Positions 33,820-43,100 of a stretch of 64,000 nucleotides of DNA are shown piece after piece (the stretch's first letter is position 1; every line of letters starts with the position of its first letter). Origin of the DNA: Flavobacteriales bacterium (GTDB lineage Bacteria > Bacteroidota > Bacteroidia > NS11-12g > UBA9320). Under the pieces are notes generated by a model, which saw only the letters and a list, made by a program, of their open reading frames with translations, did not search any database and was not told where the DNA came from. The stretch lies in the NCBI GenBank assembly GCA_020635395.1, contig JACJZV010000005.1, positions 124,001 through 188,000 on the forward strand, given 5' to 3'. The position numbers and the translations under genes were made by a program.

Positions 33820-36741
33820 ATGGATAAAATTAAAGAGAAATCAGAATCTTTCAAATCAGGCTTAGAGAAGCTTGGATTTCAGGGAGATAATGCTCTTTAT
33901 TTTACAGATAATACAAAAAATCTACCCGAACTTGAAATTGCTTTTCACATTGAAACAGCCAAGTTCATTCATAAAGAAATTACCGCAATTTTTGTAAGAA
34001 AACAGTTGAATGGAAGTTACAAGCCTCAGGTTTACCTGTTTGACTTTACTAACAGAACTTTTTCTGAACAAATTGAAGATGAAATTGCTGACATCCAAAG
34101 GAAAATTTGGAGTGGTGGTGAAGTACCCATGGCTTGTTTCTTTTTCAATACAGAAATAAAAATAATTGATTGTACAAAGCATCTCACTAAAGACTTAAAA
34201 CCAGAATATTTAGCAGACAAATTAAAGTTAGTTGATGAAGCTCATAGGCTATATAACGAGCAATTTGCTGTAAAAATAAAAACCGGAATTTTTTGGGAGC
34301 AAGAAGAAATAAAAGGAAAATTTGATTTTAAAAATTCTGCCTACGATACTCTTATTCAGAATATCCGAAAAGTTACTGAGAAAGTTACTGAGAAACTTTC
34401 TAAGGAGCTAAAAAAAGCCCCGAGAGAACTTATTAATAAAATTATTATTCAGTCAATTCTCATCAAATATTTAGAGGAGACATCTGATGATGAAGGCAAA
34501 AAACTACTTACTGAGAAGTATTTTAATAAATATAACAATTCAATTTCCTTTAGCGATGTATTAAAAAAAGGTAAGTTTAGTAATTTGCTTAATGACCTTA
34601 ATAAAAACTTCAATGGAAATGTTTTTAAATGGGAAACAAGAGAACTAGAACAATTAGAATCATTAGACCTTAGTATTGTTGCCAAATTACTTGCAACAGA
34701 CAAAATCAGTATTGAAGCATTACAACTTGAAATAGGCTTTCCCGATTGGAGGTATTTTGAATTTAAGTATATACCTGTTGAATTAATTAGCCGACTTTAT
34801 GAAGAGTTTTTAGGTGAGAATAAAAAAGACAAAGGATTATTTTATACGCCTTCTCATTTGGCAAAACTCTTGGTGGATGAATGCTTGCCTGTAAAAAAAT
34901 ACAAGGGAATTGACTTAGCTAATTTTAGAATACTTGACCCTGCTTGTGGTTCGGGTATTTTTTTAGTAACTGCATTTAAGCGTTTGGTTCAAATTTGGAG
35001 ATTGCAACATAAATTAGATAAACCAAATATTGATGACCTCAAAAAAATATTGCGGAATATTTACGGAGTAGATAAGGAAGAACAAGCCGTAATGTTATCC
35101 TCGTTTAGTTTGAGTTTAGCATTATGCAACGAGTTAAAGCCAATTGAAGTAATAAATAAATTAAGATTTGATGACTTAACAAAAGAGAATATAGTTTCAT
35201 CTGATTTCTTTTCTTTAAATGTAATGGGGAATCTCAAATTTGACTTAGTTATTGGAAATCCCCCATTTAAAGTTGGTGGAATAAATGACTATTCAAAATA
35301 TTGGGAAATCGAATCAAAAAAAGTCAAAATACCACAAGGACAAATTGCATTAAAATTTCTTTCTGAATCATTTCCTTTTTTAAAAGAAAATGGTTTGGTC
35401 TGTTTAATAATTAAATCGTCAGGACTACTTTACAATACAACTTCGACTGGTTATAAAAACGCATTATTCTCAAACTATAATGTCGTTCAGCTACTTGATT
35501 TCACGGCTTTAGCAAGAAATAAATCATTGTGGGATAATGGGGCAGACGTGGCAACGGCAGCAATTTTTGTGAGAAACAATAAACCTGATGTATCTAAGAA
35601 TATACTTCACCTTACATTTAGAAGAACTAAAGCTACTAAAGACCGTATCGTATTTGAAATAGACGAGTATGATTTGCACTTTGTTAATCGACAAACTGCT
35701 ATCAAAAATGAATTTATATGGAAAAATAATCTTCTAGGTGGTGGCAGAATCAGAAATCTCATTGATAAAACATCAAATAGCATTTCGTTTAATCAATATT
35801 TGATAGATAATGAATGTATTGTTGGTGAAGGATTTAAGGTTGGGTCTAAAGGTATTTTGAAACCACCATTCATTTATACATTAAAAACACTTTCTACAGA
35901 AGCGGTAAACGAAAATCGAATTGCTATTGAAAGTCTGAAAGAAATTCCAAAAAATCAAAAATTTGAGAAAATTCCAAACGAATTAATTTTTAGGTCGCCA
36001 AATATTATTATTAAAGAAAACATTGGTAATAGTAAGATTCCATTACATCTAAATAATATTGACTTTTCTTATCAGCACAAAATTATTGGAATATCTAGTA
36101 ACATAGATACCCTCAAAAAGATTAAGAAGCATTTTGAAAAGTATAATGATTTGTTCAGGTTTTTCATCTTCTCTTGTAGCGGGCAAGTATTGGTTAATCT
36201 CAATACAGCAATTTTAAAAAAGGACTTAATGAATTTACCTTTTGATGAAATTTCCCTATCAGTTTATGATTTAAAAATCATTGATGACGTGAATTCCTTT
36301 ATGCAAGATTCTCTAAGACACGGGGAAAAATCGAAAGCATTACAACAGATAAGACCCAACAAACTTGAACCTGTCTTATTAAATTATGGAACCGAATTTT
36401 CAAGAGCATTAAATTCTGTTTTTGAAAACAAAGGGAAAAGATTCAGATTATCAGATGTTGTTCAACTTGATGGAACATCATTAATTGCTACGGTTTTCAG
36501 ATATGACAATAAAGATAAAGAACCTTTGTTTCATAAAGACTTTACAAAACTAAATATTGACGGACTAACCAATAATGAAATTTCAGCCCACCTTTCGGTT
36601 AAGCGAATAATCAAATTGTATCCTCAAAAAGACACTATTGTCTTTATCAAACCAAATCAATATAGATATTGGCTTTCTTTAATAGCCTATCGTGATGCCG
36701 ATAAATGTTTCTCTGACCTTTCTAATCAAATTGAAGGATGA
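33820..36741 (+). CDS. N6-adenine DNA methylase (Eco57I-like, large form)
   Basis: 973 residues. The N-terminal about 330 residues (IAFHIETAKFIHKEITAIF, VYLFDFTNRTFSEQIEDEI) are a large helical and possibly nuclease-derived region with no clear catalytic motif that I can name. The methylase core follows: YTPSHLAKLLVDECL, SAM-binding motif LDPACGSGIFLVTAF at about residue 371, GVDKEEQAVMLSSFSLSLAL, and catalytic motif IV VIGNPPFKVGG at about residue 478. The C-terminal 400 residues probably contain the target-recognition part. It methylates adenine at an unknown site. It overlaps the nuclease-like gene by 4 bp, consistent with a restriction-modification or related defence operon. Confidence 0.85.
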   Translation: MDKIKEKSESFKSGLEKLGFQGDNALYFTDNTKNLPELEIAFHIETAKFIHKEITAIFVRKQLNGSYKPQVYLFDFTNRTFSEQIEDEIADIQRKIWSGGEVPMACFFFNTEIKIIDCTKHLTKDLKPEYLADKLKLVDEAHRLYNEQFAVKIKTGIFWEQEEIKGKFDFKNSAYDTLIQNIRKVTEKVTEKLSKELKKAPRELINKIIIQSILIKYLEETSDDEGKKLLTEKYFNKYNNSISFSDVLKKGKFSNLLNDLNKNFNGNVFKWETRELEQLESLDLSIVAKLLATDKISIEALQLEIGFPDWRYFEFKYIPVELISRLYEEFLGENKKDKGLFYTPSHLAKLLVDECLPVKKYKGIDLANFRILDPACGSGIFLVTAFKRLVQIWRLQHKLDKPNIDDLKKILRNIYGVDKEEQAVMLSSFSLSLALCNELKPIEVINKLRFDDLTKENIVSSDFFSLNVMGNLKFDLVIGNPPFKVGGINDYSKYWEIESKKVKIPQGQIALKFLSESFPFLKENGLVCLIIKSSGLLYNTTSTGYKNALFSNYNVVQLLDFTALARNKSLWDNGADVATAAIFVRNNKPDVSKNILHLTFRRTKATKDRIVFEIDEYDLHFVNRQTAIKNEFIWKNNLLGGGRIRNLIDKTSNSISFNQYLIDNECIVGEGFKVGSKGILKPPFIYTLKTLSTEAVNENRIAIESLKEIPKNQKFEKIPNELIFRSPNIIIKENIGNSKIPLHLNNIDFSYQHKIIGISSNIDTLKKIKKHFEKYNDLFRFFIFSCSGQVLVNLNTAILKKDLMNLPFDEISLSVYDLKIIDDVNSFMQDSLRHGEKSKALQQIRPNKLEPVLLNYGTEFSRALNSVFENKGKRFRLSDVVQLDGTSLIATVFRYDNKDKEPLFHKDFTKLNIDGLTNNEISAHLSVKRIIKLYPQKDTIVFIKPNQYRYWLSLIAYRDADKCFSDLSNQIEG

Positions 36742-37409
36742 TAGCAGAAGAAAGTTTTTCAAATATAGAACAACCAGAAATTAGTGTTCCGAAAACTAAT
36801 GTAATTTCTTTGATTATTAAATCAATGAAAGAGAATGTTCCTCATTTAAAAGCCTACATTGCATCAGGTCATCACAAAAAGAAAAACCTAAATGAAGACG
36901 AATTGACTCAAATTTATATTGAGCAAGCACAAATTTTAATTAGTAATCAAAACTATCCTTTTAACATTAACAGCCAATATCGAGATATATACAACCTTAG
37001 TAAAGGTTTTTCTGATTTTTATTTCTATCCAAATGAACAAGGTGTTTCTACTCAATCTATTTTTTCTGTAGAAAGCAAAAGGCTCCCAGCTCCTGAAACA
37101 GCAAGAGAAAAAGAATATGTTTATGGAACATCTAACAATGGAGGCATTGAAAGGTATAAAACAGAGAAACACGGCAAGGGATTAAATGATTGTGGTTTAC
37201 TTGGCTTTATCGAAAAAGACGACCCAAACTATTGGCTATCTAAAATCAACAAATGGATTACAGATATAGCTTCAGTTAGCAAGACTTGGACAACAGATGA
37301 AACTTTATCTGAATTAGAGTCACAGACTGATTTTTGTTTATTGGAATCTATTGCACATAGAAGGAAAAGTAATTTGAAGTTGATTCATTTATGGATAAAT
37401 TTAAACTAA
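36738..37409 (+). CDS. PD-(D/E)xK nuclease-like partner of the methylase
   Basis: 223 residues, cytoplasmic. A candidate PD-(D/E)xK site is visible: Asp93 in GFSDFYFYP, then Glu112 and Lys114 in SIFSVESKRLP, with the right spacing for the fold. RYKTEKHGKGLNDCGLLGFI follows. A restriction nuclease role is inferred from this motif and from translational coupling (ATGA overlap) with the methylase gene. No specificity subunit is seen, so the methylase would supply target recognition or the nuclease would have its own. It could also be a nuclease of a non-classical anti-phage system. Confidence 0.65.
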   Translation: MIAEESFSNIEQPEISVPKTNVISLIIKSMKENVPHLKAYIASGHHKKKNLNEDELTQIYIEQAQILISNQNYPFNINSQYRDIYNLSKGFSDFYFYPNEQGVSTQSIFSVESKRLPAPETAREKEYVYGTSNNGGIERYKTEKHGKGLNDCGLLGFIEKDDPNYWLSKINKWITDIASVSKTWTTDETLSELESQTDFCLLESIAHRRKSNLKLIHLWINLN

Positions 37410-37467
37410 ACAAGTACAGACTCTATACACGGAAGCTGTTTGCTACGAAAACAAAGGTATTGCATAC

Positions 37468-37497
37468 AATCCAGTAGGCGGCTCTCCCATAAATAAA
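37468..37497 (+). repeat. dispersed spacer repeat R1, copy 5 (fragment)
   Basis: AATCCAGTAGGCGGCTCTCC followed by CATAAATAAAG, the first part of R1. It marks the right end of cassette-like unit 5. Confidence 0.7.
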
Positions 37498-37582
37498 GCG
37501 AGCTCTTGGCACAATGGCGTTTGTTTATCCAACTTTGCATATGCTTACACCACCAAACCCAAAAATCCCCTATCTTCGTTTT

Positions 37583-38041
37583 ATGCAAAAATTGCCGTTG
37601 TTTGGTGAGGGAAGGCCACAATACGAAAGTATGTGGGATGGCTATTGGATTCGGGAATTTGTGGGCGGTAAGCTGGTTATCAGTTGCTCGTTCGACCGAA
37701 TTTATTACCGTAACTACGACCTGATTTTTGAGGGTGTAACCTTTTTTAATGTGCCCGACGAATGGCGAGACACCAATGTATTTGCCGAAAGTCCGATTGC
37801 TATGGCCTCCGAAGCCGAATTTAGTTTTGAGTTTGAAGACATTGACACCACCGGAAAAAAGATTTTTTTGGTGGAATTGTATTTTAGCGATTACCCTGCA
37901 CCAACGCACACACAGCACAGTTTTTATATTGTGGCTACCGATGGGTATGCCCTAAAATGTGATGGCGACGCAGATTGTTTTTACACCGACCCCATCGAAA
38001 AATACTTGAGCAAAGAAAACAGAGTGCCACTTTTAAAATAA
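37583..38041 (+). CDS. hypothetical cytoplasmic protein
   Basis: 152 residues from the ATG at 37583. The open frame continues 69 bp upstream, but a TATCTTCG promoter-like element sits 8-13 bp before this ATG. The sequence starts MQKLPLFGEGRPQYESMWD and includes VPDEWRDTNVFAESPIAMAS and CDGDADCFYTDPIEKYLSKE. No signal peptide and no recognised domain. Its promoter and first codons are duplicated at 33445-33550 in front of the methylase unit, so it belongs to the shuffled region. Function unknown. Confidence 0.62.
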   Translation: MQKLPLFGEGRPQYESMWDGYWIREFVGGKLVISCSFDRIYYRNYDLIFEGVTFFNVPDEWRDTNVFAESPIAMASEAEFSFEFEDIDTTGKKIFLVELYFSDYPAPTHTQHSFYIVATDGYALKCDGDADCFYTDPIEKYLSKENRVPLLK

Positions 38042-38074
38042 ACCACCAACAGCAAATCAATATATTTGTATCAA

Positions 38075-39022
38075 ATGATTATCTATAAACAACTGAATAA
38101 GAAGGGCATTTCAGCATTTTTACTTTTGTTCCTCATTTTTGGCAAAATTTATGCCCAAGAAGGAAAGGAACTTGTACGTGTTTGCAGCGGCCTTAACTAT
38201 CAAAAATTGGTTGACAAACTGATTGATTTCAAAGCAAAATCAACCGATAAAATTGAATATGAATGGTATACCGTTTTAGAAAGAGAAATAATACCAAGAT
38301 ATTCTGAACAACTTATTGAGTTCAAAAAATATGTTAAAGATGCTAAAGAACCGCATATCGAATCCGTATATGAGTTTAGCGTAAAATTAATTAAAACCTC
38401 AGAAGGAAATATTATTTTTTACAACGTGCTTAAAGGTGAAAGGTCTTTAAAAAAAGAATCAACCGAGATGTTGGCCGTTTTTAAAACCAAGTTCGACAGC
38501 ATTTATCATTCGCCATTAAATTTTGATGAGTTATTTGTTACCAACATCCGATTCGGAAAAAAATGTGGTATTAATGGAATTGACCCCGACCACAGGCTAA
38601 AAATGGAAAAATTGGTAACATCTAAAGATACCGCCACATTGATAAAATGGCTTAAATCTGCCACCGCAGAAATTCAACTTTATGCACTTGAAGGAATACT
38701 TACCTTAGAATCGCAAGGAATGATTTTTGACCAAAAAGTTCAAAATATTGTTGAACTTATAAAAAATAAGCAAGGAACAGCATTTACTTGTGGAGGATGC
38801 ATACACTACAATGATTCAATAAGCCACTTGGTTGAGGATATTAATATTAAAACAGAGATTGATAAAAATAATATTTCCTCCAAACCAAAAAAAAATGGTT
38901 TGAATGATTTATTTGAAAATGGTTGGTTTCTTCTGCTGATTTTAATTTCAATATTTGCAATAGGTGTTCGACATAAAAAAAACAGTTTACGGATTAATAA
39001 AATTACTGACTCTAACCCCTAA
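38075..39022 (+). CDS. exported protein with C-terminal membrane helix
   Basis: 315 residues from the ATG at 38075; a TTG at 38066 is also in frame. Signal segment KKGISAFLLLFLIFGKIYAQ, a soluble domain (VLEREIIPRYSEQLIEFKKY, then CGGCIHYNDSISHLVEDI with a Cys pair), then one C-terminal helix (WFLLLILISIFAIGV) and a basic tail. This suggests a periplasmic domain anchored in the inner membrane. I do not recognise the family. It converges with the WG-repeat gene: the stop codons overlap within CTAA. Confidence 0.62.
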   Translation: MIIYKQLNKKGISAFLLLFLIFGKIYAQEGKELVRVCSGLNYQKLVDKLIDFKAKSTDKIEYEWYTVLEREIIPRYSEQLIEFKKYVKDAKEPHIESVYEFSVKLIKTSEGNIIFYNVLKGERSLKKESTEMLAVFKTKFDSIYHSPLNFDELFVTNIRFGKKCGINGIDPDHRLKMEKLVTSKDTATLIKWLKSATAEIQLYALEGILTLESQGMIFDQKVQNIVELIKNKQGTAFTCGGCIHYNDSISHLVEDINIKTEIDKNNISSKPKKNGLNDLFENGWFLLLILISIFAIGVRHKKNSLRINKITDSNP

Positions 39023-40086
39023 CGTTTCATCGGCACCAGTTCAAACGGAATCTCTACTTTTTTTCCATTTTTATACGCTCTAATCATATCGTCCGGCGAC
39101 CGATTGCCACGTTCAATGTCGTCATACTCGCAGGGCAAAATGGTTTTTCCGCCCACTTGAACCAAGCCGTATTTACCGTTTAAAGTAACTACGGCTATTC
39201 CGTATTCCAAATATCTAAAATCAGAATAATAATGCCATGTCACCACCCTGCTGTACTTGCACGGAATAAGAACCTTGCCCGAAAAAACATCCATCAACCC
39301 TTGCTTTCCATCAACGTTATATAGCACAATGCCATTGTCGGGGTCAAACATTCCCACCTCCAAATGGCTTAAATCAACCGTCTGTTTTGTCAGGATGTTT
39401 ACCTCCAACGTATATCGCCCTCCATCAATAAAATAAATCAAATTATCTTTTCGTCCCGATTGCTGATATCGCTCATGTTCTATAGACACAAACGTGTCGT
39501 TGGTATTCGAAATAATTCCAAGTTTATTGTGGTTGTAAGCCAAATATAAACCGTTATCTAAGTGTATCAATTGATTGTAAATAATGGGAACAGTAAGTTG
39601 CCCAAAAGTATCAATTAACCCAAACCGAATGGTTGAATCATCAGAATAGAAGTTTGAAGGAAGTGCACTAAAACTATCCGTTACCAATCCAAAGTTATAG
39701 TTTTGAGCAATGGATTCGCGATAGGATTCAAATGCAATTCCAGTATCAGTATAGGAGACCTCTCTTAAAAGAAGTGTGGCTTCGTTGGGTTTTACATTTG
39801 AGTTATAGGTTTTGATGATTTGCCCTGAGCTATCTCTTACACAATATTCGTTCATGCTTTTTCCTCTAAAGGAGGGTATTTGTCCCATGTGCGAGTGACC
39901 CATCATCCACATTTCGTATCGGCTGGCATGGTCTATAACAATAAGCTGGAGGCCATTGTAAAACGGAAAATAAAACGTGTCGGGAGCCAAAGCAGGTTGG
40001 TCAAAGTCAAAGGAATAATGTTGGGCATTTGTTAAAAATCCATTTGCACCCAACACAATGAATAATACAAATCGTCGTGCTTTCAT
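39019..40086 (-). CDS. exported WG-repeat protein
   Basis: 355 residues from the ATG at 40086, where MKARRFVLFIVLGANGFLTNAQ is a signal peptide; the frame extends 57 bp upstream without support. Several WG-type repeats are visible: RFGLIDTFGQLTVPIIYNQL, KLGIISNTNDTFVSIEHERY, GLMDVFSGKVLIPCKYSRV and KYGLVQVGGKTILPCEYDDI. The repeats form a beta-propeller-like array of unknown function, common in Bacteroidota exported proteins. It lies directly after the two giant proteins on the same strand, whose middle parts carry similar lone repeat-like motifs. Confidence 0.72.
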   Translation of the reverse strand: MKARRFVLFIVLGANGFLTNAQHYSFDFDQPALAPDTFYFPFYNGLQLIVIDHASRYEMWMMGHSHMGQIPSFRGKSMNEYCVRDSSGQIIKTYNSNVKPNEATLLLREVSYTDTGIAFESYRESIAQNYNFGLVTDSFSALPSNFYSDDSTIRFGLIDTFGQLTVPIIYNQLIHLDNGLYLAYNHNKLGIISNTNDTFVSIEHERYQQSGRKDNLIYFIDGGRYTLEVNILTKQTVDLSHLEVGMFDPDNGIVLYNVDGKQGLMDVFSGKVLIPCKYSRVVTWHYYSDFRYLEYGIAVVTLNGKYGLVQVGGKTILPCEYDDIERGNRSPDDMIRAYKNGKKVEIPFELVPMKR

Positions 40087-40164
40087 TTGCAACCGAAAGT
40101 ACGCTTTCAAATCTTCAAAAAAGAAAAAGTTGAGGCAACGCAACCGCCAAATGAGTTTTCGTTT

Positions 40165-43100
40165 TTACTTCATTGTTGATTCAAACAAGGCTTTGGCCTC
40201 TGGTGTCATGTATTCTTTTAGGTCGTCATAAGTTAATCTTAAGCCACCCAAATGCTTATAATCATCGGGGTGTTGAATTTCGAATTTGTCGTTTATTTCA
40301 AATTTTTTAGCAAAATATTCCAAGTTGTATTTCTCCAAATCTTGCGAGCAGGTAACACCCCAAAACGACGGGTTAAGCGAAACTTGATGCTGCAAATACT
40401 CTGTAAGTTGCGTTAATTTTGTGGTGTCAAAAATGTTTTCGAAAGTCCACAGTTTGTAGCCGCTGTCCCGCAATTCGATGTACAAACCACAATTGGTATG
40501 AGGATAGCCACCACTGTAGTTTGAACTAAACGAAACCTTTACCAACCCATTTGGCAGAAAATAAAAATTCTCATAATCAAAATCCAAACTGGTTAGGTAT
40601 TTCTCAAATTCTAAATTTTGCTCTTCAAAGTTTGCTTTATACCCTTTAAACGGGTGAGAAAAATAAGAATCACCTGAATACACCTCAAACTCAATCATTC
40701 CTTCTTCAAACATTTCATAGCGTTCACCGAATCCAAATTCTTCTTCCACAACAAACCTGTCCGTTTCAACTTCCTCGTTTTTTGACAAGTATTTTTCTTT
40801 CTCCTCATGATACGTTTTATCAGGAAAATCGACCAACCTTAATTGCCCTCCGCCACGGTAATCGTTTCCAATATTCCAAGTCATTAAGTGAAATACTTTT
40901 AGAAAAGATGATTGTAAAGGTGTGATATGAGATATGTTGCTGTAAACATACCTTTTCAATCCTGAAAAAGTATCCGAAATATTTAGACTTTCCAATTGAG
41001 TCAAATCATCCAAAAAATAACGGTCTGACGTTGCTAAAAGCTCGTTTTTGTAGTTGTAAACTCTTATCTCATGGTCGGTAGTGCAAGCGTATTTTTCTCG
41101 GTCGAAATATTTAAGTTCAAAGTTTAACGTGTCTGTTTTTTTTGTGCTTAAATTGTAGCGATACCACTGTTTACCAGTTCTGATAAACGCATAGTCGGAC
41201 ATAAAAGTCACTTTTTGAATTGCCGAAAAAGGCAAAATTTCGTTCAGGTTTTCATCAATTAAATGGTATCTACTGCTTGCATCTCTAACCAATAAATAAT
41301 TATCTTGTGGAAATATGCTTCCACTAATTTGGTAGGTGCTGGTTTTTCCGGTTATCAGGTTTGTGAGATAATAATTCGAGTTATAATATCCATCATTTTT
41401 TGGTTGGGTTGATGCCAACACCAAATCGGAATTGTAAAGTTCAAACAGTTGATACGACTGAAAACTATCGGGCAGATAACGGATTTTGTCGCATGCGTTG
41501 TAATACAGTTTAAACTGATTGTCGTAGCCAAAAATATGGCCGTTTATTTCTTGCTCCCTGCCAATGGCCGAATTGGTTTGTTTGATGGTTTTGTCAGACA
41601 AATCAATAGAGTAAGTAACATTTCCTATCACAGCATTTAGCTGATTTGCCGATTTTAAAAGTGGATTCAAAAACTTTATTTCACCCACTTTATACACACG
41701 GTCATATTCTTGACCTACCTGCTCTCCATTTAAATAAATTGTTTTTTTATCGGTTGAAGCATGGGTAAAAATACCTGTGGCAGGTGTTTCCAATTTTCGG
41801 AGTGAATGCCAATTTAGCTCATAAATTGCCCCATCTTCGGTTATGACCGAAATAAAAACATCGCCATACCTATCTTCACTATACGATGTTGTAAACCAAC
41901 CAGCATGTTTGATGGGAGATACCAGGTGATAAAGCATTCCTTGGTAATCCAATGTCTTGCGATCATCGCTGACAAACATTGCTATTTTTGATTCTTTATA
42001 TTCAATTTCTACCCTGCTAAAAGGAAGCAAGATTCGATCCCCAGAAGTATTAAATCGGTAAGATTTTCCCTCTTTGGTGGCCACGTAATTTCCCACATCT
42101 ATATCATCCCATTCGGGCAATAAAACCGGAAACAGTTTCCCGTTGATGCAGCCCTTCTTACCTTTGTTGTAATACACCGCTATATTGTCTGAATAAGAAA
42201 GGTTATTACTGCTCCCCCATTTTTGGCGTCTGTAATTTATCTCGTCGAATAAATTTTGTTGGCTGTCGGTTTCAATAGAATAGCTTATCAAATAGGGGTT
42301 TTCGAAATGGATGAAACGCCAATTTGTTTTGTTTATGGCAATCATAAAACTGAGGTCGTCTTTATCAACCGTATAAATGGTATCGTCTGTGGTATATATG
42401 GGCTGAATACCATTATTCCTAAACGTATATATAGTAAAGTGGTCGTGAAGTAGATACAAATTTTGTGACCCTTCCTTTAAACGGGCATCAAACAAATAAT
42501 TGCTAAATACTTCTTTTATTACTGAATCTTTGGTTACCGAAAAAACGAGGGTTTGATTTTCCGTTTCATCCCTTATTATCACATGATTTTGGTAAGTACC
42601 AAAATCGTATAATGTTTCATTGACATGCATCTCTTTAAATTCGGGTGTAAAAACGTGGGTGCCATCCGACATCTGGACATAATAGAATTCTCCAACTTTT
42701 CCCGATCTAAAATTTTCGTTACTCCGAAACAGTACCTCATTTTGGCCATTTATTACCAAAAACTCCTTGTAATCTTTGGTTGCTTTAAAAAAAATTGGGT
42801 ATTCGGGATTGAGCCCAACTATTTCTATATACTCTGGTGGTGCGGTATATTTACCTTGTGTTCGCGACCAAATTCCGTAAAGACAAAGTTCAAAATCCTT
42901 TTTTATCGAGGCATGCAAGTCGTGTAAGTTTGCATTGAACACATTTTGATCCCACGATTCAATTGGATTAACAGAACAGAGCGTTTCTGGCGTTAGTTTA
43001 TTGCGAATTATAATGGAAGAATCAAGCCAAATATCCTCTCCATGAATGTAATCTCCCGATTTCAATTCGTCATGTTCTTCCATAAACGTCATGGTGTAGT

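Larger units (their letters stand above)
33673..37469 (+). other. cassette-like unit 5 (DNA methylase plus nuclease-like gene)
   Basis: GTTGTATGC (33673-33681) is matched by GCATACAAT (37462-37470); the 8-bp core TTGTATGC/GCATACAA is perfect. A two-gene putative restriction-modification unit is enclosed, 3.8 kb in all. Confidence 0.5.

Noticed and set aside
7520..38000. CRISPR array among the repeats
   Set aside because: Repeats are unequal in length, differently combined, and far apart with genes between them; no regular spacer pattern and no cas genes.
7520..38000. Integron integrase gene
   Set aside because: No tyrosine recombinase of any kind is encoded in the window; the only recombination enzyme is the IS1182 transposase.
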